DNA of 64,000 nt, taken from NCBI GenBank assembly GCA_047626725.1, contig JBLHSG010000002.1:1-64000 (forward strand), read 5' to 3'. Below are positions 1 through 9,207 of this stretch, piece after piece (within the stretch, counting starts at the first letter, position 1; every line of letters starts with the position of its first letter). The notes under the pieces were generated by a model. It saw nothing but the letters and a program-made list of their open reading frames with translations. It did not search any database and was not told the DNA's origin. The DNA is from Ascidiaceihabitans sp034111945. Its GTDB lineage: Bacteria; Pseudomonadota; Alphaproteobacteria; Rhodobacterales; Rhodobacteraceae. The translations under genes and the position numbers were made by a program.

Positions 1-522
1 CAGGCCAAAGCGCCAGAACTGACGATCGAAATCAATGCCTCAAACGAACTCAGCGACCTGCGGCGGCGCGAGGCCGATATCGCGATCCGTCATGTTCGTC
101 CGCAAGATGAAAACCTGTTTGCCAAACGGCTACGGGACACGACCGCAAAACTATATGCATCAACGGATTATCTAAACGAGGCAGGTCGACCGTCGACATT
201 AGATGATCTGGCCCGCATGCAGTTTGTAGGGTTCGATAATCCTGAACTGCGGCTTGGGCTGATGGCCTCGCGCGGGGTTCACCTGACAACGGCGAATTTC
301 AATTTCCTCACGTCCAGCGGGACGCTTTCAGTCGCGCTGATCCGCCAAGGGCTTGGGATCGGGATTCTTCCGGTTGATGTCGGGGACGCTGATCCAGAAC
401 TTGAAAACCCATGTTCTGCGTTTGACCCGATCACGATTGAAACCTGGTTGGTCGCGCACCGCGAATTAAAAACCAATCCCAGTATTCGATTGGTGTTTGA
501 CCTGCTGGCCGAAGGCATCTGA
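1..522 (+). CDS. LysR-family transcriptional regulator, C-terminal part
   Basis: The open frame runs from the first base to the TGA at 520-522 and encodes about 173 residues of an effector-binding (periplasmic-binding-protein-like) domain. The DNA-binding half lies outside the window. Typical LysR features are the stretch LRRREADIAIRH near the start, which follows the usual pattern of the first subdomain, and the closing segment with GLGIGILP, which matches the usual G-G-I-x-x-LP turn. The regulated genes are probably upstream or divergent and cannot be seen here. It converges on the copper chaperone gene that follows. The family call is firm; the effector is unknown. Confidence 0.85.
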   Translation, partial: QAKAPELTIEINASNELSDLRRREADIAIRHVRPQDENLFAKRLRDTTAKLYASTDYLNEAGRPSTLDDLARMQFVGFDNPELRLGLMASRGVHLTTANFNFLTSSGTLSVALIRQGLGIGILPVDVGDADPELENPCSAFDPITIETWLVAHRELKTNPSIRLVFDLLAEGI

Positions 523-571
523 CGGCAGCAGTTCTTGGCCACGACCTTCAAATTTAGTCGCCTAGATAAAC

Positions 572-600
572 GGGCTAGACACGTCGTACGCGTCCAGCCC
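572..600. terminator. Imperfect hairpin between convergent genes
   Basis: Arms GGGCTAGACACG (572-583) and CGCGTCCAGCCC (589-600) pair at 10 of 12 positions around a 5-base loop. It lies between the LysR stop and the stop of the convergent PCu(A)C gene, the expected place for a two-way terminator. No strong T-run follows on either strand, so this is a modest call. Confidence 0.4.
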
Positions 601-606
601 TGTGGT

Positions 607-1098
607 TTAGTCGGACTTCATTTCTGAATGATCCATCTTCATTGCGCCGTGCGTGCCTTTGCGTTCGTTATCGACGGGAATTTCGATCACCACGTCACCA
701 GCGATTTCAAAAACCAGCGTCACTTCAATCATTTCGCCCTGCACCAGTGGCCCCGTCAAACCCATCAGCATGATGTGATCGCCGCCGCGTGGCATCATGT
801 GCGAGCCACCCGCAGGCAGTGCGACGCCGCCTTCGATTTCGTGCATTTGCATCACGCCGTTGCCTATGTCCGTGTGGGTGTGCAATTCGACCCGTTGCGC
901 CGCATCAGAGCGAACGCCGATCAGCGTGTCATCATTAGCAGAATGGTTCTGGATCACCATAAATGCAGCGCCGGATTTGGCCAACGGGGACGCGGCGCGC
1001 GCGTAGGGGTCTTGCACCATGATGTCATCCGCAAACGCGGTACCGGCCAACAGAAAAGTTCCGGCCAAAGCCGTTGTGAATATCGATTTGAAAGACAT
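607..1098 (-). CDS. Periplasmic copper chaperone PCu(A)C
   Basis: The product has 163 residues with a Sec signal peptide ending at about AFA-DD (residue 23). The PCu(A)C (DUF461) fold is recognised from its copper site: His73, Met83/Met85, then His108 and Met110 in the HxM pattern. A Met/His-rich tail (GAMKMDHSEMKSD) may add copper ligands. Family members hold Cu(I) in the periplasm and deliver it to the CuA site of cytochrome c oxidase. The start is supported by an AGGA motif just upstream. A small CxxC protein is encoded immediately upstream on the same strand (55-base gap) and probably shares the transcript. Confidence 0.88.
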   Translation of the reverse strand: MSFKSIFTTALAGTFLLAGTAFADDIMVQDPYARAASPLAKSGAAFMVIQNHSANDDTLIGVRSDAAQRVELHTHTDIGNGVMQMHEIEGGVALPAGGSHMMPRGGDHIMLMGLTGPLVQGEMIEVTLVFEIAGDVVIEIPVDNERKGTHGAMKMDHSEMKSD

Positions 1099-1152
1099 GT
1101 GTTTATCCTGAGACTGTAGATTTGATTTTATGGGGGTGGTGTAAAAATCAAA

Positions 1153-1497
1153 TCAGGCAGGCGGTGCGCGGGACAAATAGGACGCGATGCGCAGTTGTGC
1201 GTGGACAACCCGAGCATTCAGTTTCGGGCCCTGCCACTGGGACAAATGCGCATCAAAACTGACCGGATCACGCGACTGCGCCGCCATCAAAGACATCACA
1301 CAATCGGGGCAAATATGCGCAGCCGCGGTCGGCGCACCGTTTTCGTCGGTATAAACGAGGACAGACCCCGTTCCCGTACACAGCACCATCTGACCAACAA
1401 CAGGTGCAGCACCGCGCGCGGCGGCCATGCTTTGCCCCGTTAGGGCCAGCACAAACGCTAAACCAATTGCAATGAAACTACGGCTGATCATAGGCAT
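1153..1497 (-). CDS. Small secreted CxxC protein, DUF2946-like
   Basis: The product is 114 residues long, with an N-terminal hydrophobic signal or anchor (residues 5-25) and a CPDC pair in the middle (ICPDCVM), preceded by a lone Cys in LCTGTG. Size, signal and CxxC pair resemble the small DUF2946 proteins often found beside copper-handling genes. It directly precedes the PCu(A)C chaperone gene on the same strand, which suggests a role in periplasmic copper or thiol handling, but that is inference from position. The start could be ATG 1497 or ATG 1491; neither has a strong ribosome site. Confidence 0.6.
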   Translation of the reverse strand: MPMISRSFIAIGLAFVLALTGQSMAAARGAAPVVGQMVLCTGTGSVLVYTDENGAPTAAAHICPDCVMSLMAAQSRDPVSFDAHLSQWQGPKLNARVVHAQLRIASYLSRAPPA

Positions 1498-1541
1498 TAT
1501 TTATACCGCGCCAGTCGACACTTCAACTGCGGCATCCACGA

Positions 1542-1570
1542 CAAAACCCCGCCTGTTTCCAGACGGGGTC
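1542..1570 (-). terminator. Rho-independent terminator of rpmB
   Basis: Read on the minus strand, a 10-bp stem with one mismatch (arms 1560-1569 and 1546-1555, loop GAAA) is followed by TTTTG. It lies 28 bases past the rpmB stop. Confidence 0.75.
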
Positions 1571-1597
1571 TTAAATTCTTCGTGAAGAAGGATCGGT

Positions 1598-1888
1598 TTA
1601 CGCGGCTGCTGCCAGCGCCTTTGCGATCTCTTTTTTCACTTTCAACGCGCTGTCGGACAGTTCGTCGACTTTGGCTTTTGCCATAAAGCCGTCCAAGCCA
1701 CCGCGGTGATCAACGGTGCGCAATGCAGCAGCTGAAATGCGGAACTTGATGCCGCGACCCAGAACTTCGGACTGCAAAGTCACATCGTTCAGGTTCGGCA
1801 AAAACCGACGCTTTGTTTTGTTGTTCGCATGGCTGACATTGTTGCCAGACATGGGGCCTTTACCGGTCAATTCGCAACGACGCGACAT
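1598..1888 (-). CDS. rpmB: 50S ribosomal protein L28
   Basis: The 96-residue protein begins MSRRCELTGKGPMSGNNVSHANNKTKR split around the family signature (the CELTGKGP and GNNVSHA blocks), a near-exact L28 N-terminus; the NKTKRRF block follows. L28 is a component of the large ribosomal subunit. The length is normal for alphaproteobacteria. The ATG is preceded by AAAGGA. It is a single-gene unit with its own terminator. A strong hairpin sits just upstream of the ribosome binding site and may be a leader control element, listed separately. Confidence 0.97.
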   Translation of the reverse strand: MSRRCELTGKGPMSGNNVSHANNKTKRRFLPNLNDVTLQSEVLGRGIKFRISAAALRTVDHRGGLDGFMAKAKVDELSDSALKVKKEIAKALAAAA

Positions 1889-1907
1889 GGGATCATCCTT
1901 TTGCTAC

Positions 1908-1939
1908 AGTCATTCCAAAGCGGTCTTTGGAGAATGACT
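1908..1939 (-). promoter_or_regulatory. Leader hairpin directly upstream of rpmB
   Basis: AGTCATTC (1908-1915) pairs with GAATGACT (1932-1939), and CAAAG (1916-1920) pairs with CTTTG (1925-1929), leaving a 2-base bulge and a CGGT loop. Transcribed toward rpmB, this 13-bp stem ends about 5 bases before the AAAAGGA ribosome site. No T-run follows, so it is not a terminator. Translational feedback is possible but unproven. Confidence 0.45.
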
Positions 1940-2139
1940 AAAGGGCGCAGCCGTTGGCCGTGCCCGGAAATTCGTTTGCTCGACTTAGGGGGAATCGCAG
2001 ATGTGGTCAACCCGCTTTACGCCCTTTTGCCTGTCTCATCTTTGCAAAAAGGCCGTAACGGAACATCGCATGCCGTCTTGCTGGTGTACAGCATTGGGTG
2101 CGAAGCTGATTTGTAGACATTTTTAAGGGAGCCTCGCGC

Positions 2140-3240
2140 ATGCCAATTTCTGGTTTTGACTTAATCGTAAACCGTTCGGATTTGACACAAACACAGGTGG
2201 TCGAGGCGCAATTTCCCGACACGTTGGCGGATGGCACTTGCCTGCTGCGCATTGATCGTTTTGCGCTGACGGCCAATAATATCACGTATGCCGTGGCCCC
2301 CGACGCGATGGGGTACTGGAATTTCTTTCCGGCGGACGCGGACGGTTTTGGCCGCGTGCCCGTTTGGGGTTACGCCGAAGTCATCGCCACAGCCCATCCA
2401 CAAATCGAAACCGGCACGCGCCTGTACGGTTATTTGCCGATGTCAACGCATCTGGTGATTGAGCCCGGTCAGATCAACGCGTTTTCAATGATGGACGTGA
2501 CCCCGCACCGCCAAGACATGTCGGCGATCTACAATCAGTACAGTTTTGCCAGCCACGACCCTGCCTATGCGCCCGATCGCGAGGGGCTGATCAGCCTGTT
2601 CCGCCCGCTGTTCACCACGTCGTTCCTGTTGGATGATTGGCATCGACGCGAGGATTGCTTTGGCGCGACGACGCTCGTGCTGTCCAGTGCGTCCAGTAAA
2701 ACCGCGTTGGGCATGGCGTTTTTGATGGCGCGCGACAAACCAAAGGGGCTGACGATTGTTGGCCTGACCAGCCCCGGCAATGTCGAATTCACCAAAAACC
2801 TTGGCTGTTACGATCAAGTGTTGGCGTATTCAGATCTCGAAACCTTGCCGCAAACCAAAACCGCGTTTGTTGACATGGCCGGTGACGCCGATCTTTTGCG
2901 CCGCATCCATGCGCATTTTGACGCCAACCTGACCAGCAGTTGCCGCGTCGGGCTGACCCATTGGCAAACCACATCCAACCACATTGACGGGCTTACCGGT
3001 GGTCCAAAACCCGCGTTCTTTTTCGCACCGACCTACGCCCAAGACCGGATCAAAGACTGGGGTCCGCAGGATTTCCAGAAACGCGTCGACACAGCATCTG
3101 CGGCATTCTATCAGGACGCCGCCCGCTGGGTTCAAATCAGCGCCGCATCAGGGCCAGACGCCGTCACCAACGCCTATCTGGAAATGCTCGCGGGTCGCAT
3201 TGATCCTGCCAAAGGGCACATCCTGTCGATGCTCGCCTAA
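2140..3240 (+). CDS. DUF2855 family protein
   Basis: The product has 366 residues and no signal or membrane segment. It matches the DUF2855 family in overall layout: an N-terminal region with RFALTANNITYA, a GYWNFFP block, a conserved GYAEV segment, and a later Rossmann-like stretch (LVLSSASSKTALGMAF) resembling the cofactor domain of zinc-free medium-chain dehydrogenases. The reaction is not known. AAGGGAG sits 9 bases before the ATG. It converges with meaB: the stops are separated by only 2 bases. The 250 bases upstream hold the rpmB leader and presumably its own promoter. The family assignment is fairly secure; the enzymatic role is inference. Confidence 0.75.
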   Translation: MPISGFDLIVNRSDLTQTQVVEAQFPDTLADGTCLLRIDRFALTANNITYAVAPDAMGYWNFFPADADGFGRVPVWGYAEVIATAHPQIETGTRLYGYLPMSTHLVIEPGQINAFSMMDVTPHRQDMSAIYNQYSFASHDPAYAPDREGLISLFRPLFTTSFLLDDWHRREDCFGATTLVLSSASSKTALGMAFLMARDKPKGLTIVGLTSPGNVEFTKNLGCYDQVLAYSDLETLPQTKTAFVDMAGDADLLRRIHAHFDANLTSSCRVGLTHWQTTSNHIDGLTGGPKPAFFFAPTYAQDRIKDWGPQDFQKRVDTASAAFYQDAARWVQISAASGPDAVTNAYLEMLAGRIDPAKGHILSMLA

Positions 3241-3242
3241 CG

Positions 3243-4217
3243 CTACTCGCCGCGCAGGTGTGACAGCATCTGCGTGGCGGCAACCGCTGGGTCCAAATCG
3301 CCGCGCGCCACCTGTGTGCCCAGTGATTTCATCGCGGCGCGCATGTCTGGCTGATCCAGTTGCGCCAACAACGTCGCGCGCACGTCCTGTTCAAACCAAT
3401 ATTGCGCTTGGGTCGCACGAGTGCTGTCAAAAAACCCGTTTTCGAGCCGCCAATTGTTCAGTTCCTGCAATGTGTCCCACGCGGTTTGCAGCCCGTCCTC
3501 TTGTAAGGCGGACACTGTCGTTGCCATGGGAAAACCGTCAGGATCCTGCGGGCGCTTGCGCATCAAACGCAATGCACCGGAATAATCCGCGCAGGTGCGC
3601 ATCGCGGCCATTTTCAGATCGCCATCCGCCTTGTTCACCAGAATCACGTCGGCCATTTCCATGATGCCACGTTTGACGCCTTGCAGTTCATCCCCACCGG
3701 CAGGGGCCAACAGCAGCAAAAACAAATCCGCCATCTGCGCCACAACCGTTTCCGATTGCCCAACGCCCACCGTTTCGATCAGCACCACGTCAAATCCGGC
3801 CCCTTCGCACAGGGCCACGGCCTCGCGGGTGCGCCGCGCCACACCGCCCAAATGAGTCTGGCTCGGCGACGGGCGAATGAACGCTTTTGGATCACGACTT
3901 AGCCTGTCCATGCGGGTTTTATCCCCCAAAATCGACCCGCCCGTGCGCGACGATGACGGATCAACCGCCAACACTGCCACGCGCAACCCCTGCGCCGTCA
4001 GCATCATCCCGAAACTTTCGATGAACGTCGATTTGCCAACACCGGGCGTGCCCGACAGGCCAATTCGCAACGCTTGGCGATCTTTGGGCAATTTCGCTAA
4101 CAGTTCGGCCGCCAAAACACGGTGATCCTTGCGCGAACTTTCCACCAGCGTGATCGCACGCGCCAGCGCACGCCGTTCGCCTGTCATCAGACGTTTTGCC
4201 AGATCATCCAAGTCCAT
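3243..4217 (-). CDS. meaB: Methylmalonyl/ethylmalonyl-CoA mutase-associated GTPase MeaB
   Basis: The product is a 324-residue G3E-type P-loop GTPase. Walker A is GTPGVGKS (56-63), the base-specificity motif is NKAD (195-198), and the family-specific VDPSSSRTGG and ETVGVGQSE blocks are present. MeaB proteins gate adenosylcobalamin loading and protect B12-dependent acyl-CoA mutases. A client, ethylmalonyl-CoA mutase, is encoded at 59 kb in this window, although meaB itself is not next to it. The open frame extends 162 codons further upstream, but that stretch is antisense to hrpB. ATG 4217 was chosen because it begins the usual MeaB N-terminus and follows AAAGGCG. Confidence 0.92.
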   Translation of the reverse strand: MDLDDLAKRLMTGERRALARAITLVESSRKDHRVLAAELLAKLPKDRQALRIGLSGTPGVGKSTFIESFGMMLTAQGLRVAVLAVDPSSSRTGGSILGDKTRMDRLSRDPKAFIRPSPSQTHLGGVARRTREAVALCEGAGFDVVLIETVGVGQSETVVAQMADLFLLLLAPAGGDELQGVKRGIMEMADVILVNKADGDLKMAAMRTCADYSGALRLMRKRPQDPDGFPMATTVSALQEDGLQTAWDTLQELNNWRLENGFFDSTRATQAQYWFEQDVRATLLAQLDQPDMRAAMKSLGTQVARGDLDPAVAATQMLSHLRGE

Positions 4218-4322
4218 CGTGATCGCCTTTTGCCGTTTGCATCGGTTGTCTTGCAGCGCGCCCAAAATGTCTAGAGCGCGGTTTGGCTTGGCCTCTGCCC
4301 TGCTTTGATTGATAAGACGGTT

Positions 4323-6752
4323 ATGAACCAAACGCTTCCTATTGATGCCGTGATGCCAGAGGTGATCGACGCCCTGCGCGCGCACGGTCGTTTGGTGCTG
4401 CAAGCGCCCCCCGGTGCCGGCAAAACCACGCGCGTTCCCTTGGCGATGTTGGCTGCAAACCTGACCAAACAGCGCATTGTGATGCTGGAACCACGGCGTT
4501 TGGCGGCGCGCGCTGCGGCGGAACGAATGGCGCAAACTTTGGGGGAACCTGTCGGGCAAACCGTCGGCTACCGCGTGCGCGGTGTGTCCAAGGTCAGCAA
4601 CGCGACAAAAATCGAGGTCGTCACCGAAGGCATTCTGACCCGTATGTTGCAGCACGCCCCGGACCTGCCCGGCATCGGCGCAGTCATCTTTGATGAATTT
4701 CACGAACGCAGTTTGAACGCCGATTTGGGGCTGGCGCTGTGTTTAGAAGTCGCCGGTGCCTTGCGCGATGATTTACTGCTGGTCGCGATGTCGGCCACGT
4801 TGGATGCAGAACCGATTGCCGCCGTGATGAACGCGCCGATCGTGACATCCCAAGGCCGGTCGTTCGACGTAACCCCCCACTGGCTTGACCGCCCCATCGA
4901 CAAAAATACGCGGTTCGAACAGGCAGTCGCTGACACCACATTGCACGCGCTAAACCAAACCAAAGGCAGCGCGCTGGTGTTCCTGCCGGGCGAAGGTGAA
5001 ATTCGCCGCGTCCAAGGGTTTTTGCAAGCTCAAGTGCCGTCCAATTGCACCCTTGCCCCCCTGTTCGGTGCCATGGATTTTGCAGCCCAGCGCGCGGCGA
5101 TTTCACCAGCTGAAACAGGGCGCAAAATTGTGCTGGCCACGTCCATTGCCGAAACATCGCTAACCATCCCCGACATCACCGTTGTGATTGATGGCGGCCG
5201 ATCCAGACGGGCGCGATTTGACCCCGCCAGCGGCATGTCCCGCCTGATCACCGAACGGGTCACAAAAGCCGAAGCCACGCAGCGCGCGGGCCGTGCAGGG
5301 CGCGTCAAACCCGGCGATTGCTACAAGGTCTGGACCAAAGGCGAAGACGGCGCGCTTGCCGCCTATCCGCCCGCAGAAATCGACGTTGGGGATTTGACGG
5401 CCTTTGCGCTGGAACTCGCGCTGTGGGGCGCTGAATCTACTGATTTGTCGTTTGTCACGCCCCCTCACGAGGGGCGCCTGAACGAAGCCCGATCCGTGTT
5501 GCAAATGCTAGAGGCGCTGGACCACACAGGCCGTATCACCACGCACGGGCGCGCGCTGGCCGCCTACCCGCTGCACCCGCGCCTTGCGCATATGTTGGAA
5601 CGCGCCGGTCGTGATGCCACCCAAGTTGCGGCGGCGTTGGCCGAACGTGATCCGGTGCGCGGACACTCCGTTGATCTGGCCCGCACGATGCAAGCAATCA
5701 AAGACCCCGCGCGTTTTGGTGCTGCCGTTAACCGCGCCACGATCGAACGTATTCGGCAGGAAACCAAACGCCTTGGCAAGCGCGCGCCTGAGCGGTCAGA
5801 ACGTCTGTCGCTCGGGGCTCAAGCCGCGCTTGCCTATCCTGATCGCGTCGGGCTGCGCCGCAAGGGCGATGCCCCGCGCTACGTGTTGTCCGGGGGCAAA
5901 GGTGCTGTGATGCCGCTGGAGGATGCCATGGGCGGGCACCGTTTGATTGTGGCCACAGATTTGGACGGTGACCCCCGCGAGGCGCGTATTCGCAAGGCCG
6001 CCCCTTTGAATGATCCGGAATTACGCGCGCTGTTCGCAGACCAAATCGCATGGCATGACGTGTGCCTGTGGTCGCGTCGCGAGGGGCGTGTTTTGACCCG
6101 TCGCCAAGAACGGTTTGGCGCGCTGGTTCTCGAGGATCAGCCAATGCCAGACGCGCCACCTGACGCCATTGCGCTAGCGATGCTGGACGGTGTGCGCCAG
6201 ATCGGTTTGATCCCGACGCCAGCTGCAAAACGGTTCATCGCGCGCTGTGCATTGATGGGCGCGCAGGATGCGACGTTTCCTGATTTTAGCGAAACAACGT
6301 TGATGGACACGCTGGATGACTGGCTGCTGCCGCATCTGAACGGCGTGCGTACGTCCGGGCATTGGAAGGGGTTCGACATCACCCCTGCCCTGCGGCTGCG
6401 GCTGAATTGGGATCAAACCCAAGCGCTGGATGCCTCTGTTCCCGGCAAATTCGAAACCCCATTGGGGCGTACAGTGGCGATTGACTATTCCGGCGCGCAG
6501 CCCCAAATCGCGTTGCGCCTGCAAGAGGTGTTCGGGGTCACGCGCCACCCGACTGTCGCAGGTCAGCCCTTGCAAGTGACCCTGTTGTCGCCCGCCCAGC
6601 GCCCTGTACAAGTGACCACGGATTTGCCCGGATTTTGGGCGGGCAGTTACGCGGATGTGCGCAAAGACATGCGCGCAAAATATCCACGTCATCCGTGGCC
6701 AGATGATCCGAACCAAGCCGACCCAACGCTACGCGCCAAGCCGCGAAAATAG
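4323..6752 (+). CDS. hrpB: ATP-dependent RNA helicase HrpB
   Basis: The product has 809 residues, normal for HrpB. Motifs in order are Walker A PPGAGKTT (29-36), the DEFH form of the DEAH box (124-127), SAT, and QRAGRAGR (motif VI). A long HrpB-specific C-terminal domain follows, ending in the WPDDP tail. HrpB belongs to the DEAH helicases; its role in bacteria is poorly defined. ATG 4323 is preferred over an in-frame TTG 18 bases earlier. It diverges from meaB with about 105 bases between starts, and its stop nearly touches that of the convergent gnd gene. Confidence 0.93.
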   Translation: MNQTLPIDAVMPEVIDALRAHGRLVLQAPPGAGKTTRVPLAMLAANLTKQRIVMLEPRRLAARAAAERMAQTLGEPVGQTVGYRVRGVSKVSNATKIEVVTEGILTRMLQHAPDLPGIGAVIFDEFHERSLNADLGLALCLEVAGALRDDLLLVAMSATLDAEPIAAVMNAPIVTSQGRSFDVTPHWLDRPIDKNTRFEQAVADTTLHALNQTKGSALVFLPGEGEIRRVQGFLQAQVPSNCTLAPLFGAMDFAAQRAAISPAETGRKIVLATSIAETSLTIPDITVVIDGGRSRRARFDPASGMSRLITERVTKAEATQRAGRAGRVKPGDCYKVWTKGEDGALAAYPPAEIDVGDLTAFALELALWGAESTDLSFVTPPHEGRLNEARSVLQMLEALDHTGRITTHGRALAAYPLHPRLAHMLERAGRDATQVAAALAERDPVRGHSVDLARTMQAIKDPARFGAAVNRATIERIRQETKRLGKRAPERSERLSLGAQAALAYPDRVGLRRKGDAPRYVLSGGKGAVMPLEDAMGGHRLIVATDLDGDPREARIRKAAPLNDPELRALFADQIAWHDVCLWSRREGRVLTRRQERFGALVLEDQPMPDAPPDAIALAMLDGVRQIGLIPTPAAKRFIARCALMGAQDATFPDFSETTLMDTLDDWLLPHLNGVRTSGHWKGFDITPALRLRLNWDQTQALDASVPGKFETPLGRTVAIDYSGAQPQIALRLQEVFGVTRHPTVAGQPLQVTLLSPAQRPVQVTTDLPGFWAGSYADVRKDMRAKYPRHPWPDDPNQADPTLRAKPRK

Positions 6753-6753
6753 G

Positions 6754-8157
6754 TTACACATCGTTCCAATCGCCGTGGTGCTTGCCGTCTTCGTCAAGAC
6801 GTTCAAACCCGTGTGCGCCAAAGAAATCGCGCTGCGCTTGGATCATGTTCGCGGTCCCACGGCCCAGCGCCATCGTGTCATGCCAGGCCAGTGCGGCCGA
6901 CAATGCAGGCATGGGTTGACCCAGCAAAGCGCTTGCCGCCAAAACTCGGCGCAACCCGGGCAAGGCCGTCGCCAATCGTGCACGCATCGCAGGGGCCAAA
7001 ATCAGGTGACCCTGCGGTAATTCTGCGCGAAATGCAGCTGCAAATTCATCCAACAACGCAGATCGGATGATGCATCCCGCCCGCCAGATTTCAGCAATGC
7101 GCGCCATATCCAGCGACCAGTCAAATTCTTCGGACGCGGCAGACAAAATGCGAAACCCTTGTGCATGGCCCAGAATACGGCCCGCAAGCATTGCGTTTTC
7201 CATGTCATCGACGCTCGGCATGTCAGCCGGTTGTGCGCCGCGTTCCAACACTGGTTCTCCTGCCATGCGTGTGTCTTTTTCCGATGACCACCCGCGTGCG
7301 CCCACTGCTGCTTCGATTGTGTTGGCGGATTGGCCTAGCTTTAGCGCCTCGACCAAGGTCCAGCGGCCCGTGCCTTTTTGGCCAGCTTTATCAAGGATCA
7401 CATCCACCATAGGCTTGCCGGTTTTTGCGTCGGTGGATTTTAGCGCGGCTGCCGAAATTTCGATCAAATAGGAACTCAGCACGCCGTTTGACCAGCCCTC
7501 GAATACGTCACCAATTGCACCCGCATTTTGCCCGCCTTGGTCCCGCATCAAACCATACAATTCCGCAATCATTTGCATGTCGGCGTATTCGATGCCGTTG
7601 TGAACGGTTTTCACGAAATGCCCTGCACCGTCAGGCCCAAGATGATCCACACAAGGGTCGCCTTCGAATTTCGCGGCAATCGCTCGCGCCATCGGTTTGA
7701 GCTGCGCCCACGAATGATCCGTACCGCCAACCATCATCGACGGGCCAAATCGCGCGCCTTCGGACCCACCGGACACGCCCATGCCAACGTAATGCAGGCC
7801 CGTGCCATCCATCGCAGCAGACCGGCGGCGGGTTTCATTGAAATCAGCGTTGCCGCCGTCGATGATCGTGTCGCCCTCGGACAGCAGTGGCGAAATCGCG
7901 TCGATCATCATGTCCATCGGCTTGCCTGACGGGATCATAAACAGAATTGTGCGCGGCGCTTTGATCGCTTTGACAAACTCGGCTAGGTCGCCATGACCGC
8001 TTAACTTGGGCTTTAGATCGCCCGCTTCTGCCAGAAAACCATCGATCCAGTCGGCCTCGCGGTTGGTCACTGCCACCTGAAATCCGTTGTCCGCAAGGTT
8101 CAATGCCAAGGCACTGCCCATCGTTCCAAGCCCGTATACGCCGATGTCTGCCGCCAT
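6754..8157 (-). CDS. gnd: 6-phosphogluconate dehydrogenase (NADP+, decarboxylating)
   Basis: The 467-residue product carries the dinucleotide-binding GLGTMG at residues 9-14, the substrate motif GVSGGSEGARFGPSMM and HFVKTVHNGIEYADMQ, which hold the catalytic Lys and the substrate contacts. It oxidises 6-phosphogluconate to ribulose 5-phosphate with CO2 release in the pentose phosphate pathway. The length is that of the classical long-chain form. The ATG at 8157 follows AAAGGA; a 12-codon upstream extension lacks a ribosome site. It is the last gene of a minus-strand run but is separated from panE by 66 bases. Confidence 0.95.
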   Translation of the reverse strand: MAADIGVYGLGTMGSALALNLADNGFQVAVTNREADWIDGFLAEAGDLKPKLSGHGDLAEFVKAIKAPRTILFMIPSGKPMDMMIDAISPLLSEGDTIIDGGNADFNETRRRSAAMDGTGLHYVGMGVSGGSEGARFGPSMMVGGTDHSWAQLKPMARAIAAKFEGDPCVDHLGPDGAGHFVKTVHNGIEYADMQMIAELYGLMRDQGGQNAGAIGDVFEGWSNGVLSSYLIEISAAALKSTDAKTGKPMVDVILDKAGQKGTGRWTLVEALKLGQSANTIEAAVGARGWSSEKDTRMAGEPVLERGAQPADMPSVDDMENAMLAGRILGHAQGFRILSAASEEFDWSLDMARIAEIWRAGCIIRSALLDEFAAAFRAELPQGHLILAPAMRARLATALPGLRRVLAASALLGQPMPALSAALAWHDTMALGRGTANMIQAQRDFFGAHGFERLDEDGKHHGDWNDV

Positions 8158-8223
8158 GTTGTAATCCTTTGCGATATTTGGGCCAAGGTACACGCCTGTG
8201 CGGTGGGTACAAGACGGGCGATG

Positions 8224-9207
8224 TCAGTCTGAAATATCTGCAGGCGACAGCCCCGGCGGGCCATTTCCAGCGGTTTCGGCATCACGGATCAACGCGCGAA
8301 TACGGCTGTTCAGGGCAGCACTTTTTCCGGTTTTTGCGGCCAGATCGATAATCACGCCCTGCAAAGCGTCGACTTCGGTTTGCCGCCCTTGGGTCAAATC
8401 ATCCCACATGGATGAGCGCGCCTTTGGGTCAATTGTCAGCATTTTTGCGGCCACCCGCCGAAAAATCGGCGTGGGCAAGCGTAGGATAAATGGCAATGCG
8501 TTTGGCGGGACAGCGGTGGTTTTGGCAGGTGTAATACCGTTTGCCTTTAGAATGCCCAAGGCCTCTGCCATCTGGTCAGCCATCAGTTTACGCCAAGGCC
8601 GCTGGTTCAACATATCCAGCAGGGGCAAATCAGACAGCGCATTTAATGCATTTCCCAAATTTATCAGCAGCTTGCCCCACTGGACCGCCTCGATATTGTC
8701 GACACTGCGCCACCCGATGTACGTGGTATCGAGGGGGGGCAACGGCCCTGCTTGCACTTCGATCTCACCCGAGGTTGCGCGGTGGTATGCCGCGTCACCC
8801 ATCGGCACCACATTGAACGGCACCATTCCCGCACGCACATCGTGATCGGGCAAAATACGGCGCAGAACGCTGACATTTCCGACACCGTTTTGCAGTGAGA
8901 TAATCAACGCATCAGGTTTGGCGTGCGTCGCAATCAAGCGCGCGATTTCCGCCGTGGCAGAGGATTTGACCGTGACCAGGATCACATCTGCCACACCCAA
9001 AATACTTAGGTCATCTGTAAATACTGGCTCGGGCACAGATGCCTGCAACCCGTTGTAATCTGACAACTTTAGCGCGCCTACGCGTGCGACTGCTTGGATG
9101 ATCCGTGTCCGCGCCAAAAACTGCACATCGTGCCCGGCCAAAGCCAACGCGCCACCAACATAACAGCCAATACTACCTGCACCGGCGACTGCGATCTTGA
9201 TGCTCAT
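8224..9207 (-). CDS. 2-dehydropantoate 2-reductase family protein (PanE/ApbA-like)
   Basis: The 327-residue product has the NADPH-binding motif GAGSIGCYVGG (9-19), VILVTVKS in the position of the conserved Lys region, and SLQNGVGN, typical of ketopantoate reductases. The C-terminal all-alpha domain contains KLLINLGNALNAL, matching the catalytic Lys and Asn segment. Ketopantoate reductase makes pantoate for coenzyme A, but many paralogs in this family act on other 2-keto acids, so no gene symbol is given. The ATG overlaps the stop of a 67-codon upstream frame by 4 bases. Confidence 0.82.
   Translation of the reverse strand: MSIKIAVAGAGSIGCYVGGALALAGHDVQFLARTRIIQAVARVGALKLSDYNGLQASVPEPVFTDDLSILGVADVILVTVKSSATAEIARLIATHAKPDALIISLQNGVGNVSVLRRILPDHDVRAGMVPFNVVPMGDAAYHRATSGEIEVQAGPLPPLDTTYIGWRSVDNIEAVQWGKLLINLGNALNALSDLPLLDMLNQRPWRKLMADQMAEALGILKANGITPAKTTAVPPNALPFILRLPTPIFRRVAAKMLTIDPKARSSMWDDLTQGRQTEVDALQGVIIDLAAKTGKSAALNSRIRALIRDAETAGNGPPGLSPADISD

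Noticed and set aside
628..1119. 163-codon plus-strand frame opposite the PCu(A)C gene
   Set aside because: Same-length mirror frame; the minus-strand protein has signal peptide and copper motif, this has none.
4218..4703. 162-codon upstream extension of meaB
   Set aside because: It runs antisense to the hrpB start and N-terminal motifs; MeaB homologs begin at 4217.
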